NCBI GenBank assembly: GCA_011375465.1
Contig: DRZV01000088.1
Coordinates: forward strand, 1-27,521
Direction: 5' to 3'
Source of the DNA: Neomoorella mulderi
Lineage (GTDB): Bacteria > Bacillota > DSM-521 > Neomoorellales > Neomoorellaceae
DNA length: 27,521 nucleotides
Part shown: one piece after another, positions 1 through 7,746 of the stretch
How positions within the stretch are numbered: position 1 is the first letter of the stretch
Layout: each line of letters begins with the position of its first letter
The notes under the pieces: model-generated
Told to the model about the DNA's origin: nothing
What the model saw: only the letters and a program-made list of their open reading frames with translations
The model's database searches: none
Translations under genes and position numbers: made by a program

Positions 1-33
1 ACATGTTTCCCTTCAAGGAAAAAATTCCCAACA

Positions 34-39
34 TATAAT
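34..39 (+). promoter_or_regulatory. possible -10 box for the DUF1657 gene
   Basis: A perfect TATAAT lies about 60 bases before the DUF1657 ATG. No good -35 (TTGACA-like) sits 16-18 bases upstream, and I found no convincing sigma-F/G match, although family members are usually forespore-expressed. Treat it as a weak candidate only. Confidence 0.3.
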
Positions 40-99
40 CTGCTCCTCGGGCCAAAATATAAAGCGGACAGGGACTGAACTGCTTAAGGGGGGCTCTTT

Positions 100-312
100 A
101 TGACCGTGGGAAACAAGATGCACTAGGCCCTCGCCAACCTGGAAGGGGTTCTGGCGGACTTGAAGACCTATGCCTTGGAAACGCAGGACCAAAACGCCAA
201 AGCCCAGTTTAGCGGTTATGTAAACCAACTTGACGATATTGTAATAGGCTATCTGGAAAGCCAGGAACCCCAGTACAGGGTATTTGCCCGGGCCCAAGGC
301 AAAAAGCAGTAG
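100..312 (+). pseudogene. DUF1657 small spore-associated protein, interrupted by an amber codon
   Basis: The frame starts at ATG 100 behind an AAGGGGGG ribosome site (86-93) and would encode 70 residues: MTVGNKMH-stop-ALANLEGVLADLKTYALETQ and onward, ending GKKQ. The pattern of alternating Leu/Ala and Gln/Glu residues, the MTVG start and the ESQEPQYR tail match DUF1657, a short helical family often encoded beside spoVA genes in endospore formers. Its biochemical role is not known. Codon 9 is TAG (124-126) where the family normally has Gln (CAG), so one C-to-T change explains it. No ATG, GTG or TTG with a ribosome site follows that could rescue translation. It is followed directly by a strong terminator, so it is probably a single-gene unit or the end of an operon lying before the window. 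Readthrough is possible but nothing nearby suggests it. Confidence 0.7.
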
Positions 313-320
313 TCCCTTTG

Positions 321-350
321 AAAGGCCTCCGCTTTAAAGCGGAGGCCTTT
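321..350 (+). terminator. perfect 30-bp palindrome, Rho-independent terminator
   Basis: Two 15-base arms, starting AAAGGCCTCC and ending GGAGGCCTTT, are exact reverse complements with no unpaired loop in the DNA and run into a T-rich end. It lies 8 bases after the DUF1657 stop and 55 bases before gerAB, so it separates the two units. The symmetry would let it work in both directions. Confidence 0.8.
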
Positions 351-405
351 TGCATAACCCAGAGGGATCTGGGTCAGAAGTAGGAAAGGGGACTGAGGGA
401 ACGCC

Positions 406-1502
406 ATGAGAGGGAAGATCCAGATCTCCGTCCATCAGGCCATGATCTATCAGGTAAGTATAGTGCTGGGAACAGCTCTTCTCTTCGTCCCCTCCATCAC
501 CACAAAATTCGCCCGTCAGGACGCCTGGATATCCGTTATCCTGGCCCTGTTAGGGGGATGGTCAACGTCTGGGCCGTCACCAGCTTGGCCCAGCGCTTCC
601 CCCATAAAACCCTGATCCAATACGCACCCGACATCCTGGGATGGCCTTTGGGCAAAATAGTGGGGCTCCTCTATTGCTTTTATTTCTTTTATGTGAGCTA
701 TTACGTGCTCCAGGAATTCGCCACTCTGATGGGCTCCGCCTATATGCCCCGCACCCCCTCCATCGTGTTCATATTGATCTTAGGCTTCCTGGCGGTCTAC
801 TCCTCCTACGGAGGATTTAGAAGTGATATGCAGGGTCAATTCCCTGATTATTATAGCTCCCCTGTTTTTGCTCATCCTGATAGCCCTTCTTTCCCTTAAG
901 GATATAAGCTTGTCCCGATTTATGCCTATTTTAGAAAATGGCTGGGGACCAGTGTTTTTGGGGGTTATACCCCCTGGGGATGGTTTTGCGAAACCGCCGT
1001 CGTCCTGGTCCTCTATCCCTACATAAAAGAAAAAGAAAAGGTATTGCCCGCCAGCTTTTACAGCCTCTTGATCTTATTTCTAAACTTGGAGCTGGTCACT
1101 GTGTGGTGCGTAGGTATAGCCGGGGCTACTGAAACCGCCTCCTGTCTGTTCCCCACCTTCTCCCTGGCCCGCCTGATAAAGATAACTTCCCTGCCCATAA
1201 TAGAGCGGCAGGACGCCCTCTTCATGGTCTTCTGGGTGGCGGCCATGCTGCTCAAAATAACCGCCTTCTTCTTCGCTGGGGTCCTATGTCTATCCCAATG
1301 GTGCAATTTGATGGATTTCCGCCCCATCATCATCCCTTCCATGATCCTGCTCATGGCCCTGGCCCGGTACAATTGGAAGAGCATAGTGGACCTCTTTAAA
1401 TTTTCCGAAGAGGTCTTCCCCCTGAGCACCTTATCGATAAATTTCTTTTTAACCCTGATTCTTCTCCTTGTAGCCCATTTAAAGGGGTTCAAACCCAGAT
1501 AG
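406..1502 (+). pseudogene. gerAB: gerAB-type germination receptor permease subunit, three frameshifts
   Basis: GerAB is the amino-acid-permease-like (PF03845) membrane subunit of nutrient germinant receptors in the spore inner membrane. ATG 406 follows GAGGGA (395-400). The family signature runs through three reading frames in order: LGTALLFVPSI and QDAWISVILALLGG in the first, then QRFPHKTL and GWPLGKIVGLLY, then FMPILENGWGPVF, then a long membrane tail ending GFKPR. The breaks are a G5 run at 553-557 where six G are needed, one extra A at 821-822, and a G5 run at 960-964 where six are needed. Correcting these three gives 365 residues, the normal size, with no other stop. The first unbroken piece is only 69 residues, so no functional permease can be made as written. 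A read error in G runs is the alternative. Confidence 0.85.
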
Positions 1503-1514
1503 GGAGGATTTCCC

Positions 1515-3144
1515 ATGTGGAAAAAGCCCTTTATGAAACTCCTGAGCCTGGTGGATCTGGCCCGAAAGGGCCAAAAAGAAGAATCCCCTTACCCCCGGCC
1601 CGTTTACTTTACCCAAAAGGAACTGGCGAACCTCCCCTTCTCCCCCTCCCTGGATGAAAACGTGGAAAGGGTCAAAAAAATCCTGGGGGAAGCCCCTGAC
1701 CTGGTGGTGAGGCGCTTTATCATAGGCTCCCTGGATGTGGAGGCAGCCGTGCTCTTCCTGGAGGGGATGGTGGATAAAAGCCTCCTCAACGAAAAAACTT
1801 GATCAAACCCCTGATGTACAACCCCAGGAGGCTTCCCCCCTCCAGGGGAAGCCTCCTGAAGGACATAATATGCTGCCTGATACCACTGGACAATGTGAAG
1901 CAGTGCACCGATATGCACCAGCTGCTGGATCAAATCTTACAGGGGGCAGCCTGCCTCCTGATCCAAGGGGAACGGCAGGGAGCAGCCCTGAAGATCGTGG
2001 GTTACAAAAGCCGGACGCCGGAAGAGCCCATGACCGAGGCGGTGATCCAGGGACCCCAGGAAGGGTTTACCGAGTGCCTGGATACCACCATAAGCCTACT
2101 CCGCCGGGGCCTCAAAACCCCCAATCTGGCTTTAGAAAGATTTATCTTAGGCCGGGTCAATCAAGCGAAAATAATTGTGGCTTATATAAAAGGTCTGGCC
2201 TCTCCCCAGCTGGTGGAGGAGGTCAGGAAGAGGCTCCAGCGTATAGATATGGACGCCATCCTGGAATCCAACTACCTGGAAGAGCTTATCCGGGACGACC
2301 CCCTGTCCCCCTTCCCCCAGATACTGGCCACCGAAAGGCCCGACCGGGTTATAGGGGGTCTGTTAGAAGGGCGGGTGGCCATTTTTACCGAGAACACCCC
2401 CTTCGCCCTGATAGTACCCGGGGAGTTGATCTCCCACGTGCAGAGCTCCGAGGACTTCTACCATCACACCTTCCTTTCCAGCTTCATCCGGCTCATGAGA
2501 TGGGGAGCCCTGGCGGTATCTCTCCTGCTTCCCGGGGTCTATGTAGCCATAGTGAGCTATCATCAGGAGATGATACCCCTGCGGCTACTCCTCGACATAG
2601 CCAGCTCCAGCGAAGCGGTGCCCTTCCCCAATATAGTGGAGGCCCTCCTGATGGAGGTTTCTTTTGAGATACTGAGGGAGGCGGGGGTGCGCCTGCCCAG
2701 AGCGGTGGGTCAAGCGGTGAGCATAGTGGGGGCCCTGGTCATAGGGGAGGCGGCGGTGACTGCGGGCATAGTTTCTCCCCAGATGGTCATAGTGGTGGCC
2801 ATGACCGGCATCACTTCCTTTATATCTCCCTCCTTTGCCCTGGCCACCTCCATCCGGGTGCTCCGCTTTCCCATACTCCTTTTTGGGGGGTTCTGGGGCT
2901 TTTCGGCATAACTGCCGGGGTGCTGGCCATAGTCATCCACCTGGCCACCCTCCGCACCTTTGGCCTGCCCTATCTGGCAGGGCTGACCCCCTTCCACCCG
3001 GGAAATTGGAAGGATGCCTTCATCCGCCTACCCATATGGGCTATGGAGGAGCGGCCGGCAGAACTGAGCCCTTTTAACCGCCGGCGGCAAGTCCCAGGGC
3101 TGGCACCCCGACCGGGAAGTAAAAAAAGACCAGGGAGGAAATGA
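1515..3144 (+). pseudogene. gerAA: gerAA-type germination receptor subunit, two frameshifts
   Basis: GerAA is the large germinant-receptor subunit: an N-terminal soluble region followed by about five membrane helices. ATG 1515 follows GGGAGG at 7 bases. The first frame gives the N-terminal part (DENVERVKKILGEAPDLVVR) to a stop at 1802. The second (about 1799-2911) carries most of the family signature, including REAGVRLPRAVGQAVSIVGA and GEAAVTAGIVSP. The third holds the C-terminus (HLATLRTFGLPYLAGLTPF, ending PGRK). The lesions are an A6 run at 1792-1797 where seven are needed, and a G6 run at 2885-2890 where seven are needed. Restoring both bases gives 543 residues with no internal stop. It sits 12 bases after gerAB, and its stop is 1 base before the gerAC ATG, as in an intact translationally coupled operon. 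Confidence 0.85.
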
Positions 3145-3145
3145 A

Positions 3146-4372
3146 ATGAAGCGCCTTCTCTTCACCCTCTGCCTCTTCCTGCTCCTGGGCCTGCCAGCCT
3201 GCTGGGATCTCCGGGAGGTGGAGGAAAGGGGATACATCCTGGCCCTGGCAGTGGATAAAACCCCCCAGGGGGATATCCGGGTAATAGGGCAGATCCCCAA
3301 CCCCCGGGTCATAGGAGGGGGCCTTAGGGGTATGGTGACCCCTGGAGCCAGCATAGAGAGCAAGCCCTTCGGCAACTTTGAAGGCAAAGGAGCCACCTTC
3401 TGCGAAGCTGTGCGCCGGCATGTCCCTGGAAGTATCCCGGGAACCGTTCCTGGCCCACTGCCGCTCCATCATTTTCAGCGAAAATATGGCCCGGGAAGGC
3501 CTCACCGATGCCGTGGACTTTCTCAAGCGATGTGTGGATATGCGCCCCGGCCTGGTCAACATATATGTTACCCCTGAAGATCCGGCCCGGCTCCTATCCA
3601 TACCCAATACCCAGGCACCTCTCCCCGCCATGAGGATAGACGAAATCTCTGGGTGGCAACACCTAACTTACAGGTTTCCCCAGGTCCCTTTATATCTTTT
3701 TCTAGAAATGCTTACCTCAGAGGGGCAGGACCCCTTCGCTGCCCTGGTCATGGCTGAACCGGAAAAAAGCAGCCCCCCAATAGAAGGGGCTGAAAGGGAG
3801 CAGGGACCCGAGGTGAAGCTGAAGCTGAAGGGAACCGCCCTCTTCCAGAAGTTCCGCATGGTGGGATGTCTGGATGAGAGGGAAACCCGGGGGCTTTTAT
3901 GGGTTTTAAACAAAGTAAAGGGGGGAGACAGCTGGTGCTCCGCCATCCCCCCACTTCCGCTCTGGTGAGCTTGGACATAAGCCGCAGCCGGGGAAAAACC
4001 GAGCTGGACGTGAAAGATAACAAGTACACCGTGGAAATCAAGATCGAAGCCGTAGGCAATATCACCGAAGCAGAAGGCCCTATAGACGTATGTGACCCCC
4101 AGATCAAAGAAGAACTGGAAAAGCTCATGGGCGAGGCCATCTCTTCAGAGGTAAGGGCTGCAGTGGCGAAGGCCCAGGAGCTAAGGTGCGATCCCTTCGG
4201 GTTCGGGGAGCTCCTGCGCCGCACCTCCCCTAAAGAATGGAAAAAAATAAAAAAACAGTGGCGGGAAATAATACCTGAGGTAGAAGTGAAGGTGGAAGCC
4301 AAAGGGATCATCCAGAGGAAGGGCATGAGCGGCGAGCCGCCCTTCCTGGATCCCTGGATTACCAGGAAGTGA
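3146..4372 (+). pseudogene. gerAC: gerAC-type germination receptor lipoprotein, two frameshifts
   Basis: GerAC is the lipoprotein subunit of germinant receptors. ATG 3146 follows GGGAGGA. The N-terminus is a lipoprotein signal with the lipobox LPAC directly followed by WDLREVEERG, the hallmark of the family. The frame changes near 3417 (one extra G in GG 3417-3418) so that GATFCEAVRR continues as MSLEVSREPF. It changes again at the G6 run 3920-3925 (seven needed), so that LLWVLNKVKGG continues as RQLVLRHPPTSALVSL. With both repaired the protein is 408 residues ending FLDPWITRK, normal for GerAC, with no nonsense codon. As written, translation from the native start ends at 3577 with about 55 out-of-frame residues. 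It closes the receptor cassette gerAB-gerAA-gerAC. Confidence 0.85.
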
Positions 4373-4421
4373 ATATGCACCTCAAAAGCCTAAGCCCACA
4401 ACAAGGGAGGAGGGGGAAAAT

Positions 4422-4703
4422 ATGTCTCCCGGTGTGATCCTGGCCCTCCTGGGCATGGGCCTGGTAATGGCCGTAGAGGTGCCCAGGTTGATAAAAAGGC
4501 GCCTCTACAGGGAACTGGCGGCCTTCTCGGTGTTGATGGTGCTGAGCCTTTTGATAATTGCCCAGGAAAATTGGGGATTGCCCCTACCTTCCATAACTGA
4601 GCTGATCGAGAAACTCTTCAGCCCCATATCTCTGGCCCTAAAACAGAGGCTCCTTCCCCAGGACATAATGGTCCCTGGCCTGGAATGGGGGACTTTGCCG
4701 TAG
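4422..4703 (+). CDS. small two-helix membrane protein of the ger operon
   Basis: This is an intact 93-residue frame with a strong ribosome site (GGGAGGAGGGGG, 4405-4416). It has two hydrophobic helices (about residues 3-19 and 32-47) joined by a basic hairpin (PRLIKRRLYRELA), then a short amphipathic tail with LPLPSITELIEKLFSPISLAL. Small proteins of this shape, with a VEVP-(x)-(K/R)-RELA core and a VPLPNP-like segment, commonly follow ger receptor genes in clostridia. Their function is not established; an accessory role to the receptor is inferred from position alone. It is the only cassette member without a lesion, which is unsurprising for the shortest gene. No terminator is obvious just downstream. 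Confidence 0.65.
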   Translation: MSPGVILALLGMGLVMAVEVPRLIKRRLYRELAAFSVLMVLSLLIIAQENWGLPLPSITELIEKLFSPISLALKQRLLPQDIMVPGLEWGTLP

Positions 4704-4996
4704 ATTAGCGGTGGGGCCTTTACAACCTCAGCAGCATCGCCGGGGAGAAAATTTCCTGGAACCCGAGACCTCACCGCCTCAACCCCACCTAAAGCGGGCT
4801 CAAGCTGGCTCAAGACCGAGCTGACCTAACCCTCACAGCCCCGGACCTGACCCCGGGGCCGCCGTAAAAAGCCGGGGCGAAAGACCCCGGCCGGGACGAC
4901 CTGGAGCCTTAAGACCAGCCACAAAAGATGAAAGAACCAGAAAACTATCTGGCCATTTTCAGGGGGTTTTTATTTACCCATTTTACCCATAAAAAC
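4704..4996. other. stretch without an intact gene, possible gene remnant
   Basis: No complete open frame with a ribosome site is visible between the ger-associated small gene and the tRNA-Leu terminator. The frame that reads TAC AAC CTC AGC at 4721 has a coding-like excess of C and G at third codon positions up to about 4910. It is broken by TAG at 4706 and by three later TAA codons. It may be the decayed remains of a gene, or just local GC-rich sequence; I recognise no protein family in it. The last part (4910-4996) is AT-rich spacer. Confidence 0.35.
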
Positions 4997-5031
4997 AGCC
5001 TCCTCAGAACCACGAGGTTCTTGAGGAGGCT
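4997..5031 (-). terminator. terminator of tRNA-Leu(UAA)
   Basis: On the minus strand, just past the tRNA CCA end, a long hairpin (arms AGCCTCCTCAAGAACC-like with one bulged base, loop about 4) is followed by GTTTTTAT. This is a standard Rho-independent terminator for the tRNA transcript. Confidence 0.8.
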
Positions 5032-5038
5032 AAACCCA

Positions 5039-5127
5039 TGGTGCGAGAGGCGGGAGTCGAACCCGCACGGGCCCGGAGGCCCACGGGATTTTAAGTCCCG
5101 GGCGTCTGCCTGTTCCGCCACTCTCGC
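5039..5127 (-). tRNA. tRNA-Leu, anticodon UAA
   Basis: The minus strand folds as a class II (long variable arm) tRNA: acceptor GCGAGAG paired with CTCTCGC, A73 and an encoded CCA. The anticodon loop is CTTAAAA (anticodon UAA, reads UUA), the variable arm is GC-rich, and the T arm contains GGGTTCGACTCCC. Length is 89 with CCA. It has its own promoter (5139-5168) and terminator (4997-5031). Confidence 0.95.
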
Positions 5128-5138
5128 AAGGTATTCTA

Positions 5139-5168
5139 ATTATAGCACATATAAATCCCGCTCTTCAA
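5139..5168 (-). promoter_or_regulatory. promoter of tRNA-Leu(UAA)
   Basis: On the minus strand TTGAAG (5163-5168), an 18-base spacer and a perfect TATAAT (5139-5144) end 11 bases before the tRNA 5' end. This is a normal housekeeping-sigma layout for a tRNA gene. Confidence 0.75.
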
Positions 5169-5171
5169 GGT

Positions 5172-5573
5172 CTATGTCTCGTAGTAAATACCCCCAGCCC
5201 AGGCCACAGTCTGTCCTGAGATATTCACTTTAGCCCCCAGTACCGCCACCCTCTCGCCGCAGTATATGACAGTGGCAGTTCCCACCACTTCGCCTTCCTC
5301 CCTTATCGGGTGGGAGTAATCTATCTGCATATCAAGACATCCCTGCCCTTTACCCAAGCTGGAAAGGGCCGCGGTCATGGCCCGGCAGGTGAGAAGGACA
5401 TATAGATTGCCTTCCCAGGGAACCTCCCTTCTCACCTCGTCACAATTTTTTAAGCGGACACAAGCCCTTCCCCCTCTTGCCGAATCCACCTCCAGATAGG
5501 ATACCCACCCTTCCCCCCTCACCAGCACCTCAATGGGCATCCAACAGCTATTGCCCAAGGCTGGCCCCCCCAT
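5172..5573 (-). CDS. PaaI-like hotdog-fold protein, divergent
   Basis: This 133-residue frame has a C-terminal half that fits hotdog-fold thioesterases: a central helix (LLTCRAMTAALSSLGKG), then LDMQIDYSHPIREEGEVVGT and a last pair of strands (ERVAVLGAKV and TVAWAGGIYY). In PaaI-type enzymes the helix starts with HGG and carries an acidic residue. Here that place reads EGNLYVLL, so the classical active-site signature is missing. It may be a binding or regulatory relative rather than an active acyl-CoA thioesterase. The ATG at 5573 has only a weak ribosome site; ATG 5540 (MPIEVLV) is an alternative start without a better one. It lies alone between two tRNA units on the same strand, so context gives no role. 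Confidence 0.5.
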   Translation of the reverse strand: MGGPALGNSCWMPIEVLVRGEGWVSYLEVDSARGGRACVRLKNCDEVRREVPWEGNLYVLLTCRAMTAALSSLGKGQGCLDMQIDYSHPIREEGEVVGTATVIYCGERVAVLGAKVNISGQTVAWAGGIYYET

Positions 5574-5667
5574 TTCTCTAAGCTATTTGTGTTATCTCTA
5601 TACTAACAATAACCTACGAACATGTCAACTTCTGGACCCAGGTATTATTTATAAAAATTAAAAAGTC

Positions 5668-5690
5668 GGGGAAGGCTGCCAGCCTTCCCC
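5668..5690 (-). terminator. terminator of the tRNA-Gly/tRNA-Cys operon
   Basis: A perfect 10-bp stem (GGGGAAGGCT with AGCCTTCCCC) with a 3-base loop is followed on the minus strand by GACTTTTTAATTTTT. It lies 5 bases after the CCA of tRNA-Cys. Confidence 0.9.
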
Positions 5691-5695
5691 TTCCC

Positions 5696-5771
5696 TGGAG
5701 GCGCGGGCCGGATTCGAACCGGCGAATCGCGGTTTTGCAGACCGCAGCGTTAGCCTCTTCGCCACCGCGCC
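5696..5771 (-). tRNA. tRNA-Cys, anticodon GCA
   Basis: On the minus strand acceptor GGCGCGG pairs with CCGCGCC, followed by U73 and an encoded CCA. The anticodon loop is CTGCAAA (GCA) and the T loop is GGTTCGAATCC. Length is 76 with CCA. It is co-transcribed after tRNA-Gly with a 5-base gap. Confidence 0.95.
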
Positions 5772-5776
5772 CTATA

Positions 5777-5851
5777 TGGAGCGGAAAACGGGATTTGAAC
5801 CCGCGACCCCCACCTTGGCAAGGTGGTGCTCTACCGCTGAGCTATTTCCGC
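5777..5851 (-). tRNA. tRNA-Gly, anticodon GCC
   Basis: On the minus strand acceptor GCGGAAA pairs with TTTCCGC, followed by U73 and an encoded CCA. The D arm is AGCTCAGCGGTAGAGC, the anticodon loop is TTGCCAA (GCC) and the T loop is GGTTCAAATCC. Length is 75 with CCA. It is first in a Gly-Cys operon behind a consensus promoter. Confidence 0.95.
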
Positions 5852-5866
5852 CCGATTGCAATTAGC

Positions 5867-5895
5867 ATTATATACGATTTAGAGGCCCCTGTCAA
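5867..5895 (-). promoter_or_regulatory. consensus promoter of the tRNA-Gly/tRNA-Cys operon
   Basis: On the minus strand the -35 is exactly TTGACA (5890-5895), the spacer is 17 bases and the -10 is exactly TATAAT (5867-5872). This is a perfect housekeeping-sigma promoter ending 15 bases before the tRNA-Gly 5' end, so strong constitutive transcription is expected. Confidence 0.9.
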
Positions 5896-5977
5896 TATTC
5901 CGGGGAATATAGGGGCAGGGAAGGGGACTAAATAAGAGAAAGACAACAGGTTTATGCTGGTTAAAGGGGATCGCAAA

Positions 5978-5986
5978 TGGTATAAT
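5978..5986 (+). promoter_or_regulatory. extended -10 promoter of the glycosyltransferase gene
   Basis: TGGTATAAT is a perfect extended -10 (TGnTATAAT). The candidate -35 (TGGTTA, 5957-5962) is poor, as is usual for extended -10 promoters. Its position argues against a start codon at 5985 and for the GTG at 6045. Confidence 0.6.
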
Positions 5987-6044
5987 GGTTTTCAGCCAAA
6001 ACCATAAATGGACTGTAGACTGCCCTGAGGGGGAGAAGATAACC

Positions 6045-7481
6045 GTGGACTGGGAAATCATAAACGCAGGCCAGGCGTTATACCTGCTGGCGGTGAGCTT
6101 TTATATATTTTTCTTCTGCCTGTTCGTCAGGTATTTTTTCTGGATGGCCTATTCCTATCGATTTTACTGGAGAAAAAGGAAAAGGCTAAACTTGACCAGG
6201 GATAAGGTTATTTCCCTGGCCCGGGAAAAAAAATCGGAACTGCCCTTCTTCAGCATCTTGGTGCCGGCCAGAAATGAAGCCGAAGTTATCGCCAACACTA
6301 TTGAGCACCTGGCCTCTTTAAACTACCCCAAAGAGCGCTACGAGATCCTGGTGATCACCGATGAGAAAGAGGCTCTGGCTAAAGATGCGGGAGATCACCA
6401 GGGACCCACCACTATGGAAGTGGTGGAGAGCAAAATAAAGGAGTTTCGGAAAAGAAAAGGGGTCCCCCAGTTGAAACACTGTACTGTCCCCTACGATTTC
6501 GACGGCCGGTACCGGGGCATTAGAAAAAAAGGCCATTGGGTGCCTTCCACCAAAGGTCGGGCCTTGAACTACGGCCTAGAGTTCGTGGATCCCCGGACCA
6601 CCATCTGTGGCTTCTATGATGCGGAAAGCCATCCTGAGAAGGACGTTCTGTTGTACATTGCCTGGTCATGGCTTCAGGATCCGCGGGAACGGATATGGCA
6701 GGGACCCGTGTTCCAGGTAAGGAATTTCTATAAATTGGGGCCCATATGTAAAATCGCCGCCATCTATCAAGCCTTGTCCCACGAGATCTATTTGCCCGTG
6801 CTCATGAAAAAGCTCCCCTTTGTTGGGGGGACCAACCTCTTCATATCCCGAACTCTGATAGAAAAGATAAGGGGATATGACCATAAATCCCTCACCGAAG
6901 ATCTGGAATTGGGGGTGAGGGCCTATTTAGAGACCGGAGTTTGGGCCGAATATTTTCCTTACTATAGCACAGAACAGACCCCGGCCACGTACCGGGCCTA
7001 TTTCCGGCAGAGGTTGCGCTGGGGCAGCGGACATCTACAGGTGTGCGAAAAATTCCGCTTTGCCTACCAGTATTCTTGGGAGAAATTGGGACCCATCCTC
7101 AAAAACCTCCACTGGAAGGGACAGGGAGAATGGCTTCTGTACCAATGCGCCGTGTTTGTACCCATATTTTTCCTTTTCCTGAGCCTAAACGGCTACCTGG
7201 ATACCTCTATTCTGCCTATAGGCCTGCGGCAGAAGCTGTATTACCTGATCCTGGTATATTTCGCCTTTACCTTCTATGCCTATATGCACTTCAGCCCTTT
7301 AATGGAGCCGGTCGGGTTATGGAAACGCTTGGAGGGGGCCCTTCAGCTCCTCACCTTACCTGTTTCAAGCTTCTTCCTCCCATTTCCCTTTACCGCTGCC
7401 TCCATCCTCAAGGTGTTGAACCGTCAGCCCCAGACTTGGGTAAAAACTCCCCGGACCAGAGAAAGCAATTCCCTGGTGTGA
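6045..7481 (+). CDS. membrane-bound family 2 glycosyltransferase
   Basis: This is a processive-type GT2 enzyme of the cellulose/hyaluronan-synthase class, which would move a sugar from a nucleotide donor at the inner face of the membrane. With the GTG start at 6045 (GAGGGGGAG ten bases upstream) it is 478 residues. One N-terminal helix spans about 9-32, the catalytic domain runs to about 330 and three or four helices follow. Visible motifs are PARNEAE (74-80), STKGRA (168), the donor/metal site DAES (192), GGTNLF (261), TED (284-286) and QRLRW (322-326, the Q-x-x-R-W signature). There is no PilZ domain. The product sugar cannot be told from sequence. An ATG at 5985 would add 20 residues but overlaps the promoter-like TATAAT. 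It is followed by a ferredoxin gene 49 bases on, without functional link. Confidence 0.8.
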   Translation: MDWEIINAGQALYLLAVSFYIFFFCLFVRYFFWMAYSYRFYWRKRKRLNLTRDKVISLAREKKSELPFFSILVPARNEAEVIANTIEHLASLNYPKERYEILVITDEKEALAKDAGDHQGPTTMEVVESKIKEFRKRKGVPQLKHCTVPYDFDGRYRGIRKKGHWVPSTKGRALNYGLEFVDPRTTICGFYDAESHPEKDVLLYIAWSWLQDPRERIWQGPVFQVRNFYKLGPICKIAAIYQALSHEIYLPVLMKKLPFVGGTNLFISRTLIEKIRGYDHKSLTEDLELGVRAYLETGVWAEYFPYYSTEQTPATYRAYFRQRLRWGSGHLQVCEKFRFAYQYSWEKLGPILKNLHWKGQGEWLLYQCAVFVPIFFLFLSLNGYLDTSILPIGLRQKLYYLILVYFAFTFYAYMHFSPLMEPVGLWKRLEGALQLLTLPVSSFFLPFPFTAASILKVLNRQPQTWVKTPRTRESNSLV

Positions 7482-7530
7482 TATCTTTCGGGGGGTATAA
7501 TAATAAAAAATTCTTCGAGGAGGTTAAAAC

Positions 7531-7719
7531 ATGAAGGTAAAAGTGGATCAGGATCTCTGCATCGCCTGCGGAGTCTGTATCGATCTGTGCCCCGAGGTTT
7601 TCGATTGGAATGGCCAGGGTCTTTCCCACGCCAAGGTAGAAGAGGTGCCCGCTGAACTGGAAAGCTGTGTAAAAGAAGCCATGGAATCCTGTCCCGTCAA
7701 CGCCATAAAGGAGATCTAG
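7531..7719 (+). CDS. small [4Fe-4S] ferredoxin
   Basis: This 62-residue ferredoxin has a strong ribosome site (GAGGAGG, 7517-7523). It would carry low-potential electrons in the cytoplasm. The single cluster is held by C10, C13, C16 (motif CIACGVC) and C54 followed by Pro. Two further cysteines, C20 and C46, occupy the places that form a disulfide in some thermophile monocluster ferredoxins such as that of Pyrococcus furiosus, so a redox-active disulfide is plausible. Residues 21-45 are the acidic linker that replaces the second cluster. A TATAAT at 7496-7501 could be its own -10, without a clear -35. A hairpin terminator follows immediately, so it is probably monocistronic. Its partner enzyme is not in this window. 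Confidence 0.9.
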   Translation: MKVKVDQDLCIACGVCIDLCPEVFDWNGQGLSHAKVEEVPAELESCVKEAMESCPVNAIKEI

Positions 7720-7720
7720 A

Positions 7721-7743
7721 AGGGGAGCTAAAGCTTCCCTTTT
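7721..7743 (+). terminator. terminator after ferredoxin
   Basis: The arms AGGGGAGCT (7721-7729) and AGCTTCCCT (7732-7740) pair with one G-T wobble and are followed by TTTAGTTT. It begins 2 bases after the ferredoxin stop and lies just outside the convergent DUF3243 gene. Confidence 0.75.
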
Positions 7744-7746
7744 AGT

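Noticed and set aside
13..297. Minus-strand frame opposite DUF1657
   Set aside because: No ribosome site and no family resemblance; the plus strand shows clear DUF1657 sequence.
321..350. Palindrome as a mobile-element end or attachment site
   Set aside because: It is a single copy directly after a gene, with T-rich end, and reads best as a terminator; no transposase or direct repeats are near.
352..374. Sigma-G -35-like GCATA before gerAB
   Set aside because: No matching CATnnTA -10 element occurs at the required distance.
1058..1516. 152-residue minus-strand frame opposite gerAB
   Set aside because: Arg/Lys-rich antisense shadow of the hydrophobic gerAB tail, with no ribosome site.
4928..5233. 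Plus-strand frame across the tRNA-Leu gene
   Set aside because: It is an accident of the tRNA antisense strand and its terminator.
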